Assembly: GCF_900747795.2 (NCBI RefSeq)
Contig: NC_041397.2
Coordinates: 187,822,172 to 187,886,171, forward strand
Direction of reading: 5' to 3'
Length of the DNA stretch: 64,000 bases
DNA from: Erpetoichthys calabaricus
Taxonomy: Eukaryota; Chordata; Cladistia; Polypteriformes; Polypteridae
Part shown: one piece after another, positions 13,401-23,149 of the stretch
How the letters are laid out: the number at the start of each line of letters is the position of its first letter
Numbering within the stretch: the stretch's first letter is position 1
Made by a program: the position numbers and the translations under genes
The notes under the pieces: model-generated
The model's database searches: none
What the model was told of the DNA's origin: nothing
What the model saw: only the letters and a program-made list of their open reading frames with translations

Positions 13401-16400
13401 TATTGTATTGAAATGCCCTTTATTAGCGAATACCTAGTCTTGCCATATTTTAAGCTTTTTAAGTAAACAATAGTGTTTATGTTGTTGAGTGAGTGAGTGA
13501 ATGAGTCAGTCAAGTTTTCAAGTTTGCATTTTATACTGTATATTGTGGAATGGGCGACCCGGACACAGACAGGCAGACACGTTCAAAGCCATCACCACAC
13601 ATTTATTTATACAAATACTATTTACAATCCCTAAGTGCACCGCCACCAAACCCCCACAGTCTCCCAAAGTCCAGGCTTTACTTAGCCGCCTCTCTTTCTC
13701 TCTCTTCTCACACACTTCAGGCCTCTCCTTGCCGCCTCCTCTCCGACCTCGTCCTTCTCCTCACCCGACTCCAGCCTTGATTGAAGGGAGGCGGGCCCTT
13801 AAATAGGCAGGCGGCTGATGAGCACACCCAGCCACCTGCCACAATATATATATATATATAGTTTATATATATAGTATATATAATATATTTGCAGCTGGAG
13901 ATCCACAAAGGGAGGAAAAAATGAATCACGTATTTTTTCTCCCTTTGTGGATCTCCAGGTGCAAATATGCAAACCATATCACAGACCTCCATCCATCCAT
14001 CCATTTTCCAACCCGCTGAATCCGAACACAGGGTCACGGGGGTCTGCTGGAGCCAATCCCAGCCAACATAGGGCACAAGGCAGGGAACCAATCCCGGGCA
14101 GGGTGCCAACCCACCGCAGGACACACACAAACACACCAAGCACACACTAGGGCCAATTTAGAATCACCAATCCACCTAACCTGCATGTCTTTGGACTGTG
14201 GGAGGAAACCGGAGCGCCCGGAGGGAACCCACGCAGACACGGGGAGAACATGCAAACTCCACACAGGGTGGACCCGGGAAGCGAACCCGGGTCTCCTAAT
14301 TGCGAGGCAGCAGCGCTACCACTGCGCCACCGTGCCGCCCTATCACAGACCTTCTCTTCCATATATATAAAATTTATGAAAGAGAGAGAAAGAGATTGGT
14401 GTCGAACGAAATGATAAATATAAACAGCAGCAGTAATCTTTTAAATTATACCTATGTGGTAAATCTATTTCTAAAAGTATACGTTATTATTCTAATCTAT
14501 ATGCTGATAAACTTTATTCTCATGTATACCTCATAGTTTAACCTACTGTATAATCTATAAATAATAATATTCAATTGTAAGTTTCTATATCCCTTTGTTA
14601 GTCATGATACACTGAGTTGAGGTTGGTGGGCAGTTAGTCTCTCACCTTGCATGTTTCCTCCCATAATATAAAGATTCTTTAGCTTCTGAGGAAACGTTGG
14701 ATCCATTCGTACTGCCAGAGCCAAGTTGGTTAATGGACCAATGGCAACAACTGAGACCTGAAAAGAAAGCAAACATTTTACTCCTGGAGAGGTCAAACTG
14801 GTGTCTCTTCCCTAAATTTAAGTCCTCATTTTTCCAATTTTGCATTTTAATGAACTGGGTGTTTTGGCTTTTTCCAAGATAACAGTAATTTTTTTTTCAG
14901 ATTACAGAACTGACTTTACACTGCTCAGTTTCAGCCAAACCGTCTGTGTAACAGGAGAGGCGAGTGCAGCAATGCGGAGAGCAAGAGTTTGCTGCTATGT
15001 AGCCACCACCATGTGTCTGGAAGCCAAATCTAACACCATTTTAAAAAGGAGTTCTTCATTTCCACTATTAGCTGAAAGAGTTGTTCTGTAACTCCAGTTC
15101 CTCTGTTTTTGTGTTTTTAGCACAGTACACCTCATCGAATGGACCATTATTATAGAGTTGTGGAAAACCAGCCCTTGTTCAGGTAAAAAAAAAATCAACT
15201 GTTGAGAACAGATACAAATCAAAGTCACTTCATTTATCACAAATCAATACCACACAGTTCTATTTACTAAATGCATGTCTGCAGTTGAGTGCCACGTGTT
15301 GATTTATCTCACCTGTAATAAAAGTCAAATCCAAACAAGATCTTGCTTAAATATTATGAAGATACACTCACCAGGGATACACACTATTTAGATTGATTCT
15401 CCCAACTGCTGAGACAGCTTCTTGGAGGGTTAGGGGATTATTTGGATGTTAACACCTGCAAAAGCAAGGTTATAATCCTTTTTGTTGTGTTTGTGCCAAG
15501 AAAGTGGATCGTCTGGTGACAGGATCGATACCACTGCTCATGACAAACTCAGTTTCATGCCTAACAGAGAGTTTGCATTTTCTATTCTCCAGCAATTTAT
15601 TTTTCTTCTTCTGAATGAATGAAATTGAGAAAGCACATTCTTAAATCATTTGTCCCTACAGGGTTGTTTAACACCTGTAAGGCAGTAATGTTAGCGCTAG
15701 CACCAAAATTATTGTAATTGTCATAGAATAACTTCAATGGTACCGCCTCGGACCACTCATATTCACTGAACTATTGTCATTTCCAAGTACTGATACAAAC
15801 CCCTTTGGTATGACTTGAAGTCATGAAGTTCTCGATTGACTATATTTTAAAGTTAATTGTTTACTGGACCTTGACTACCTTTCTGCACAACATATTCCTA
15901 ATGAAAAATGCTTACTTAAATTCTTCACACCAGTGCCTTTTTCTGAAAAACACATTGCTATAGGAATCTTTTAGACAGAGCTAAACTCATTTTTTCTATT
16001 CTGTTTAATCCAGACTGGGGTCAGCTGGAGCCTATCCCAGCAAGCATAAGGCGCAAGGCAGTAACAAATCCTGGACAGGGTGCCAGTCCATCGCAGGATG
16101 AACACACACTACCCAGTTACAAACTAGGGCTAATTTACTGTTGACAATTCACCTAACCTGCATGTCTTTGGACAGCAGGAAGAAACAAGAGCAACCAGAA
16201 GAAACCCATACAGACACAGGGAGAACATGCAAACTCCAAACAGGGAGGACCCAGGAGGTGAACCCTGTTCTACTTACTAGAAGGCAGCAGTGCTACCACT
16301 GTGCCATGCCAGAGCTGATACAGTGAAAAATCGAGAACATGTGATCTCAGAAAATGGCAAATCTGCACATATTTTTGAAGATCAGAGCAGAAGCAAAAGT

Positions 16401-19185
16401 TTCACTAAACAAGGATATATTTATGTGCTTATCTACTGGCTGACTAACTGCCAGGATTTAATTTTACCATCCTTGACTAGTGATTTAAGTAAATTAGGCA
16501 AAAATTAGGACAACATTTTTTGTCATTACAATCTCTTGCCATCAAAGGGTAGAAATATAAGCAATGCATTAATGCCGAATTCATGTGCTGACAGAATGTT
16601 AAAGTGGCATCATAACTTGGTAAATGCAAGTAATAAGGTTATCTCCAAGTTCTCATTCATAAATACTGCTTGGAATGCTGTTTACATGAACGGGTGACTC
16701 TTTACTTCATCCCCACTTCAAGGATTTTACAAAGGCCTTCAAATTCACATTTAACTCTGCATTCGATATAGTAAAAAAAAAAAAAAATGTGACAAATGTA
16801 GAGTGGGGAATTAAATACCTTTATCACCAGTCAGAGTAAATGTTTCATTCATTGTCAATTTGCTGGACTAGCACATCTTTGGCAAAGGTAAGAGAACTCT
16901 TCTGCATATACTGCATATATATATATATAGATATAGATATATATTACGATATAGATATTACCATTTTTGGAAAAAAAAAATCCCTGCTGGGGAAACATAT
17001 GATCATAAATTGTGAACATTTCCCTTCCTGCCAATCGGGGTACTTATTTACCTATACCTGTAGCAAGGTTTCAGTCTCATTGTGTGTAATATAGCATGAC
17101 TTGAAATGTCTGAGATTCTCACATCTGATCTTATGATTTTAAATGTTTCAGCATTTCTCTGTCATCTTGTTTTATCTATAAAACTACAAGAATGTTACCA
17201 CTTTGGTTGTTGATGTAGCCCAGTCTCCCTGGAGAAGAGTTTATAATATATAGTAGTGTATTCTTACACACATAATTATATAGGGTTGAGAGTGTTACAG
17301 TATATGAGAAAAATGTATTCCTAAAACACCATTAATTATTAATATTTTACCACTTCAAAACCACAGGTTTCCCCCTATCCTTAGTGGCTTTCTCCAAGTA
17401 CTTTAGTCTCTTCCTAAAGATATGTACAGTATGCTAGGTTGACTGGTAAGCATTAACTGTCCAAGGGAGTGCCATCTAGGGTTCCTCCTGCTTTGAACTT
17501 GATGCTTCTAGGATTAGTTCCTATGACTGTTTAATGTATAAACGTTTTTTAAAAAATACAAAAATGGACCAAAGCCACATGTAACATGACAGATTTGAGT
17601 CAATGTAAGAAATGCACACAAAAACACAAGTATCTTGAATAAAACTGTAAATCTCTCTGATCATTTTTCTCGTGTTTTGCAATGAATCTTTTGACTTCAC
17701 GACCACTGCATGAGGTAACTGAGCAGTATATGCCAATACATGTCCTATTATAATACCTGCCCCTGGTATTCAGATGCAAGTCTGATCATGGCACTGACTG
17801 CAGGCTCTGCCTGCAACTGTTCTGTCCACTCGTTGCCATTAAACAGTACATCACCCAGTCCATCTTTGCCGAAGTGGTCACAGCTAAGGCTGGGTCCTCC
17901 AATCAGTGATGAAGCTGCACCGCAAAAAACTGGGATCTGAAAAAAAAAAGGGTTTACTAAGCATGCAATACATTTCTAAAAAATTCTAACATATTAACCA
18001 TGAAGAATAACAGAGTACACAAAAGTCTCTACTGTGGCTCATATTGTGTATTTTGTATTCTGGCTGTTTTCAGGAAAGTTCACACTGGGATTGTAATTTA
18101 CTGTTTTGTTTAAATGTGTAGCCACAGAGTATTGTGTCATAGTGGTTAAAAAACTGGACAATGAACTGAGAGGCTTGTGGTTTAAACATTGTGACCGAGG
18201 GCGAGTTTCTTAACCTTCTTGTGGAAAATAAATAGAAACTTTCTATTGACATGGGTTTGCAAAGTACCTCTGGGTAGTGTTAACTCAAAGTCATATATGA
18301 AGAAATCTAGGGTTTTGAAAATATAAAACTATTACACACATTCATTTATATTTCACTATTAATATGACTCTGGCTGAATTAAAAATTTTAATATTGAAAA
18401 AATCTTTTAACAGGTGTAAATTATTTTCAGTAAATCTCAGTGTGAAAATCATTAAATTACACTGAAATTAACTGAAGAAAATCTCATTGTGATTTTAAAA
18501 TAGTGAATAATGTGTGGCTTCTAGCATTCTTCAGACTTTACTCATCAATGCAGTGACATGGGATAAAAGCAAGCTACAAGACCGCAGAACTCTATGTACA
18601 ATGTTGTTGTGCACTAACATGCAACTCTTTTTGGACAGAAGTTGACTTGGCTTTTAAGTAATACCAGTTAAAATTACAGAAGAAAAAGCTACTAACTTTA
18701 TAGAAAACTACTGTTTCTATACAGACTTTGTAAGATTCCCTGATTTTCTTCAAGAGTGTGATACCACTTTCAGAAGATTGGACCAGCACGACCTACCACA
18801 GATTGCATCCAATAATGTCAGATGATGCTCTGACCCCTGTAGCTGCAAAAGTGGATTGAATAAGTTTATCAAATGGAGGGAGGTAAGATATAACTGTGCA
18901 CTAAGGAATAGGCTGTTAAAATATTGTGCATAATACAAATGTAAGGAAACAACAGAAGCCTGCCAATCATTTGTTCAGGTTTCTCGTGTGTATTTTCCAT
19001 ACCTCAAGCTTGTTGCACACTTTGAGGACCTCCAAAGTATTTCTACAAACATTCTCAACAGATGTGTTCCCAAAGCAGCAGGTGATTCCCAAGATTCGTA
19101 CCCTTGGTGCAGCTAGGGCCATCATAATTGCTTGCGCATCATCAATTCCACAGTCTGTGTCCACCAGAAGCAGTGTCTGTGCCAT
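10082..19185 (-). CDS. Inosine-uridine-preferring nucleoside hydrolase, spliced, 5 coding exons, complete
   Basis: The product hydrolyses the N-glycosidic bond of purine or pyrimidine ribonucleosides to base plus ribose, a purine/pyrimidine salvage step; this role is inferred from the family. Joining exons 19185-19003, 17936-17757, 14757-14646, 11538-11402 and 10429-10082 gives 319 residues with consistent phases (0,0,1,0) and GT/AG at every junction. Residues 9-16 are DTDCGIDD, the metal and ribose binding loop. [11 protein letters not shown] and YIMGGNM lie near residues 126-157, and [12 protein letters not shown] near 167-178 is the second family block. Near residues 247-254 the sequence is FVPYDSFA: the metal-ligand Asp is kept, but Tyr stands where protozoan enzymes have the active-site His. 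Length matches the family (about 310-330). No signal peptide follows the chosen Met, so it is probably cytosolic. To my knowledge mammals lack this enzyme. Confidence 0.93.
11402..11538 (-). CDS. Nucleoside hydrolase coding exon 4
   Basis: Codes residues 159-204, including [16 protein letters not shown] and ending KLPW. The acceptor is ctgtgtag|GTCAAGG and the donor CCATGG|GTAAGT. It is 137 bp, and the phase 1 entry restores the frame from exon 3. The N-F-V-x-D-P-E-A-A block is the family nucleoside-binding motif. Confidence 0.92.
12008..12192 (+). mobile_element. tRNA-derived SINE with L2-like tail (hydrolase intron region)
   Basis: CCAGTTCGAATCCC at about 12058 is a pol III B box. It is followed by GGGCCCTCGAGCAAGGCCCT-TAACC and the tail GCGCTTTGAGTAGTGAGAAA..ATCGCTATATAAATGCAA, ending in (ATT)n. 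The order tRNA head, central body, L2-like tail is that of many fish SINEs. The A-box end looks truncated. Confidence 0.7.
12193..13500. other. Hydrolase intron 3 sequence, nothing recognised
   Basis: AT-rich intronic DNA with short simple repeats only (GAGT repeats at 13486-13504). Confidence 0.5.
13544..13843 (-). mobile_element. Solo-LTR-like element, about 300 bp
   Basis: The ends are TGTGG..CCACA, flanked by a 4-bp duplication ATAT. On the minus strand a TATTTAAG promoter-like box is followed by an AAATAAAT polyadenylation signal near the 3' end, the usual order within an LTR. It shares blocks (CATTTATTT..ACTATTTACA, CCTCTCCTTGCC, CTCCGACCTCGTCCT) with the LTR at 19775-20349. A 4-bp duplication suggests Gypsy-like integration. 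No internal retroelement genes are nearby, so it is a solo fossil. Confidence 0.6.
13844..13894. repeat. AT dinucleotide repeat
   Basis: (AT)n with interruptions, directly left of the palindrome at 13895-13958. Confidence 0.85.
13895..13958. repeat. Perfect-ended palindrome in a TA repeat
   Basis: CTGGAGATCCACAAAGGGAG..loop..CTCCCTTTGTGGATCTCCAG can form a hairpin with about 27-bp arms and a TGAATCACG-like loop. The same sequence, GGAGATACACAAAGGGAGAG, occurs at 36806-36840, also beside a TA repeat. Confidence 0.8.
13989..14340 (-). mobile_element. tRNA-derived SINE, full length, (ATGG)n tail
   Basis: Read on the minus strand it starts GGGCGGCACGGTGGCGCAGTGG (A box TGGCGCAGTGG), has B box GGGTTCGCTTCCC, and ends AATGGATGGATGG. 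A 12-bp target duplication TATCACAGACCT flanks it (13977-13988 and 14341-14352). Near-identity to the copies at 22795 and 27626 points to recent activity. It lies in hydrolase intron 3. Confidence 0.9.
14646..14757 (-). CDS. Nucleoside hydrolase coding exon 3
   Basis: Codes [18 protein letters not shown] through YIMGGNMQ. The acceptor is cttttcag|GTCTC and the donor CAAG|GTGAGA. It is 112 bp, leaving phase 1. AIGPLTNLA is a conserved structural segment next to the ribose pocket in this family. Confidence 0.93.
14760..16000. other. Hydrolase intron 2 sequence, nothing recognised
   Basis: Intronic DNA between exon 3 and exon 2 with no domain or repeat family that I can name. Confidence 0.45.
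16001..16307 (-). mobile_element. Old diverged copy of the (ATGG)n-tail SINE
   Basis: The minus strand retains GCAGTGGTAGCACTGCTGCC, TGCATGTTCTCCCTGTGTCT, CCAAAGACATGCAGGTTAGG and GGCTCCAGCTGACCCCAGTC, with many substitutions and loss of the ATGG tail. It is clearly older than the copies at 13989 and 22795. Confidence 0.75.
16310..17740. other. Rest of hydrolase intron 2
   Basis: AT-rich sequence. An AT/GATA simple repeat is at 16911-16960 and a decayed scrap of the SINE (CCTAAAGATATGTACAGTATGCTAGGTTGACTGG, partly readable) is near 17415-17450. Confidence 0.4.
17757..17936 (-). CDS. Nucleoside hydrolase coding exon 2
   Basis: Codes residues 62-121, starting [14 protein letters not shown] and ending RLASEYQGQ. 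The acceptor is a clean polypyrimidine tract ending in cag on the minus strand, and the donor is CAG|GTATTA. It is exactly 180 bp, phase 0 on both sides. The IPVF-G sequence after the exon 1 ending CNKLE is the expected family continuation. Confidence 0.93.
18133..18245 (+). mobile_element. Decayed tRNA-type SINE fragment
   Basis: GTCATAGTGGTTAAAAAACTGGACAATGAACTG (partly) is an A-box region; it is followed by a weak B box (GTGGTTTAAACATTG) and GGGCGAGTTTCTTAACC, the usual SINE body. Strongly diverged. Confidence 0.45.
19003..19185 (-). CDS. Nucleoside hydrolase coding exon 1
   Basis: Codes residues 1-61, from [18 protein letters not shown] to CNKLE. The donor is GAG|GTATGG. I start at the ATG at 19185. 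An in-frame Met lies 27 codons upstream, but a good acceptor (ttcttcag) lies between it and the chosen ATG at about 19205, so the upstream part is probably intron and the 5' UTR begins in another exon. Phase 0 at the 3' end. Confidence 0.92.
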
Positions 19186-19599
19186 TGTTTTTGTCTTGAA
19201 ACTGAAGAACACATGAAACAATGATGTGACAGACAATGTGATTGTCAAGAGCCTAGGTAGAAACACAGCTTTCTCTTTTTGCTTTTTCTGCTTTGGCTGT
19301 ACTATGTTTTATTTAAACCAAGAGTAGTATGCCAGCAATAAACATTTTCATCAAGAACATAAGTGAGAAACTGTTCTGGAAAGACATTTTAATAATTTAC
19401 AAATATACTCAGTCTAGTTAAGCAACAGGCTCAAGGCAAGAACTCATCCTGGCTTTGTTGCTAGTTCACCACTAAGCAAACCCATTTATGCCACCGCACT
19501 AGTTCAAAATGGGCCACTTTAAGGTCAATGATTAATCAAACCTGTGTACCTTTTGAATGTGGCAAGAAAACTCACTCCTACTGGCATATTCTGTAGGTA

Positions 19600-19774
19600 A
19601 GTAATATAAAGGACTGTGACACCCCGTGTAGTGGGAATTGGAATCACCAGTCTACACTCTAGGTGTCTAGTATATGGGACAGAGCGTGACCAGGATGATG
19701 GTGTAAGACAGGGAGACACAGACACAAAAAGGGTTGGGTTTTTTGAAAAATAAAGTGAGGTTTTATTTACAGGT
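19600..19774. repeat. Unclassified repeat, left part, split by the solo LTR
   Basis: This sequence, ending GAGGTTTTATTTACAGGT, resumes at 20350 after the LTR (TSD AGGT). It continues to about 20830 with GAAAACAAAAATAATGTCC and several direct AGTATACA-rich stretches. Family not recognised. Confidence 0.35.
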
Positions 19775-20349
19775 TGTGGTACCTGGCCCGGATCCAGACA
19801 GACGGACATCGTCTTTGTCACCCAACACACGTTTATTTACACTATTTACAAACAATGATTAAGCACAACCCAGTGCCGCAGCACCAATCACCCCACATGT
19901 CCAGGGCCTTTCACAATGCCTTTCCTCTCCTCAGGCTTTCTCCTTGCCTCCTCCAGAGACCTTGTCCTCTTCCACCTGACTCTAGCCACAATTGGAAGGG
20001 AGGTGGCCCCTTTTATATTCCCCCAGATGTGCTCCAGGTGTGTTCCGGCAATCTTCCAGCGACACGCCCCAGTGTGGTGGAAGTGCCGGCTGCATCCCCG
20101 GAAGCACTCCGGGTGTCCCTGCTCCTCTTCCCCCCAGCACTTCTGGGTGTGGCGGAAGTGTTGAGCTCCAGGGCTCCAAAGGCATAGGGGTGCCCCCCTG
20201 GCGGTGACCACGAGCCCCTACAGGGTTGAGCTTCAAAGCTCTGTACCCGTGGCCCCCAAAGGTACCAGGGTGGTCGCCCCCACATGGTCTGGGGAAGGCG
20301 TAAGCCCTCCTCCGGTCCTCCTGGACATCCCCCCCAGCCATCTCCGACA
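19775..20349 (-). mobile_element. Solo-LTR-like element, 575 bp
   Basis: The ends are TGTGG..CCGACA with a 4-bp duplication AGGT on both sides. The minus strand reads TATAAAAGGGGCCACC, then AGTGTAAATAAACGTGTG (polyadenylation signal) near its 3' end, as in an LTR. It is related to the elements at 13544 and 55803. It is inserted in another, unclassified repeat. No internal region accompanies it. Confidence 0.6.
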
Positions 20350-20869
20350 AGGTGCACTTAAAGAAAACAAAAATAATGTCCTGTGGATTTTATATATATC
20401 GATACACAGTCCAATACCGCAAAGGACACACAGAAACAGTAATTAAATGGAGCCCAAAAATGACTATATACAGTATTTACAGTGCTGCCTGAAAGTCCCA
20501 AATGAAAAAGTAAAATACACACAAATTAGTGAAACCCATATACAGTATACACAAACCAATATGAAGCGGTCTTCCTCCACAGTGATCCAAGTCAGGAAAC
20601 TGCTCCTTCAAACAGTCTATAGTACAGGATTCACCCAAAAATATTCAAAATACAGAAAAAGTGTGTATACAAAAATAAACAGTGCACCAATAACCACAAC
20701 CCAATAAATACCTCCACCAAAGTTAATCCAGAGATATTTATATATACAAGAAAAAAAAAGAATATTTACAATAATCACGGCACAAGCACTAGTGCTTGGA
20801 AAATTCAAATAGCTGTTCTATCAAGCACCTCCCTCTAGTAAAATCTAGTCAGAAGAACCCCCTCTAGAG

Positions 20870-21360
20870 GCCGTAATTCCGTTTTGTATTTGGGACCCTC
20901 GTGCCGACCGATTAAACTGTTCTGCGTCATCCCTCCACGGGTACGTGATGACGTGAACGCGTCTTCGAAAAGTGGCGTCTCCTGCCCCGCATAATTACTA
21001 TAAAAAGTCGAGCAACTGGCGTCTGGCGCGCACACGTAGCCGTGCCGGCCTTTGAGAGGCTCGGTGTGCTTGTGCCTTAAGTGAAAGTAATCATTTTAAA
21101 ATTTTTTTCCTCCTTCCCCTGAGCTGCCGCCCAGACAACTGCAAACACGGGATCCCTTTTCTAAACTGCGGTAAACTAATATTAAGGCGCTTCGCACTTT
21201 CTTTTGCACTTATAGAGTTATGAGGTCGCAGGAGTGGAGGACCAACAGTGCCATCCCGGCCGGTCAATGGCAGGGCCGTCTCTCCAGTCAACATGAGACC
21301 CACCGCAACGCTCCCCAAAAGGCGCTCATATCGTCAACGAAGACGTCTCTAGTCTACACT
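20870..21360. promoter_or_regulatory. CpG-dense patch, candidate promoter of the nucleoside hydrolase (possibly bidirectional)
   Basis: About 30 CpGs fall in under 500 bp, while the flanks are CpG-poor. It lies 1.7 kb upstream of the hydrolase start codon, where the separate 5' UTR exon would be expected. On the plus strand an ACTATAAAAAG box at about 20997 precedes a GC-rich stretch, and a TGACGTGA CRE-like site sits near 20950. No plus-strand coding exon was recognised after it. The alternative is a retroelement LTR promoter. Confidence 0.45.
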
Positions 21361-21364
21361 AAAG

Positions 21365-22780
21365 ATAAAGAAAAAGCAAGTTTCCTTTCTTTATACCTTT
21401 TTTCCCAAACCAAAGCCACTCTCTTAACACTGCAGAGGACACTAAACTAATTTTCTTTAATTGCTGGTAATGCCAGTAGGGCACATTACCACAGGGGCAG
21501 GACTGCATGTCCTAGCTCACATTGCATTATGAAGAACTCTTGACTGTCAATATTTTTGAGGCATGTGATCTTACAATACAGCAAATATTTATATTTAAAA
21601 CACAAAGAAATAATTGTCCATATTATAAGATGAATATATTTCCTAAAGCTAACCACAATATGTCATCTGTGAATAATGCTCTTATGTCCCAACACAGCTT
21701 CAATTTAAAGTGGATGTCACAGATGGTGAGTTTTGGGTTGTGGGAGTATCAAAACATAAAATGAAAGTCAATGGCTGCTGATAAAGCGAACCTACAAGTA
21801 ATGTGCATGGACAATGAGAGCAAACTTTACCATGGAAAAAAATCTCATCACAAATGTTAAATCAATGTAACACTTCAGAATCGCAAAGCACTAACTAAAA
21901 TATTTAAGATTATGAAGATAATTAAATATTTCTTGGAGATATAGCAGTAAAATAAACTATAAACAGTTATCATACCTTAATAATGCAGAATTCAAACTTC
22001 TCCCTATATCTGTTATATTTAAAAAGTTCAAATGCGGTAATGAGATAAACAAGGACTTCTCACATACAACTTTGTTTTAAAAAGTTTACAGCACTGGACT
22101 ATTTTGTAAATTTTGTGACACATCTCAGAAATATTAAACAAATGTCAAATATACAGTTGTAAATTAAAAAAATATGATATAACATGAAACAGTTTAATAA
22201 AACATTAATATGCTAAGGAAAATACAAAACGTACTAAAAACTCCACACAATGAATATAGGCCTGAAATAGTACAGGCTAAAAGCAACAGTGGTAGAGAAA
22301 GGCTCTTCAATGCAAATTATCACCTTAAAGAGGGTATAAAACAGAAATACTTAAGTTGATAAGATGACGGGCAACTTGAAATAAACAATCATGTATTGTA
22401 TGACAGCTTCATATAGTACTCTTCTTTTAATGTAATCCTTTCTACTTTCTTGTGAATTTTATAAGAATTTCATTGTACTGTGTAAACATAAATATGAATT
22501 GACTTGTGCTGGCTTTCAGATTTTCCATTTAGCGCCATTAAATTTTCATGTGCATTATTGGTAGAATTACATTTATTGTTTTGACAAAGTAGTCATTTAT
22601 CTCAAGCATTAGATTTTCATACTAAATGATGGGCTATAACCAGTTTTAATTATCACTGACAGTGTTAACAACTAAATGGGTTAACAGAAAAAAGTGTCAA
22701 AGGGATTCCTAACAACTTGGAATATTACAGGGTTTTCAAGGGTTTTTACTCCTCCATTTTGCAGTTACAAAACTCAGACA
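21365..22780. other. Intergenic, nothing recognised
   Basis: AT-rich sequence upstream of the CpG patch with no coding domain or named repeat. Confidence 0.45.
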
Positions 22781-22794
22781 TACTTGCCAAATCA

Positions 22795-23146
22795 TCCATC
22801 CATCCATCCATTTTCCAACCTGCTGAATCCGAACACAGGGTCACGGGGGTCTGCTGGAGCCAATCCCAGCCAACATAGGGCACAAGGCAGGGAACCAATC
22901 CCGGGCAGGGTGCCAACCCACCGCAGGACACACACAAACACACCAAGCACACACTAGGGCCAATTTAGAATCACCAATCCACCTAACCTGCATGTCTTTG
23001 GACTATGGGAGGAAACCGGAGCGCCCGGAGGAAACCCACGCAGACACGGGGAGAACATGCAAACTCCACGCAGGGAGGACCTGGGAAGCAAACCCGGGTC
23101 TCCTAACTGCGAGGCAGCAGCGCTACCACTGCGCCACCGTGCCGCC
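22795..23146 (-). mobile_element. tRNA-derived SINE, full length, (ATGG)n tail
   Basis: Same structure as the copy at 13989. It is flanked by a duplication ACTTGCCAAATC (22782-22793 and 23147-23158). A and B boxes are intact and substitutions relative to the other young copies are few. Confidence 0.9.
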
Positions 23147-23149
23147 ACT

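Noticed and set aside
13989-14340. tRNA gene (A and B boxes present)
   Set aside because: The boxes sit in a 350-bp interspersed repeat with target duplications and an (ATGG)n tail; there is no cloverleaf, so it is a SINE.
18967-19266. Start of the hydrolase at the upstream Met with a hydrophobic leader
   Set aside because: A good splice acceptor lies between that Met and [11 protein letters not shown], and the family normally starts just before the DTD loop, so the leader is probably intron.
19888-20357. Several overlapping GC-rich open frames
   Set aside because: They fall inside a solo LTR and show no conserved domain.
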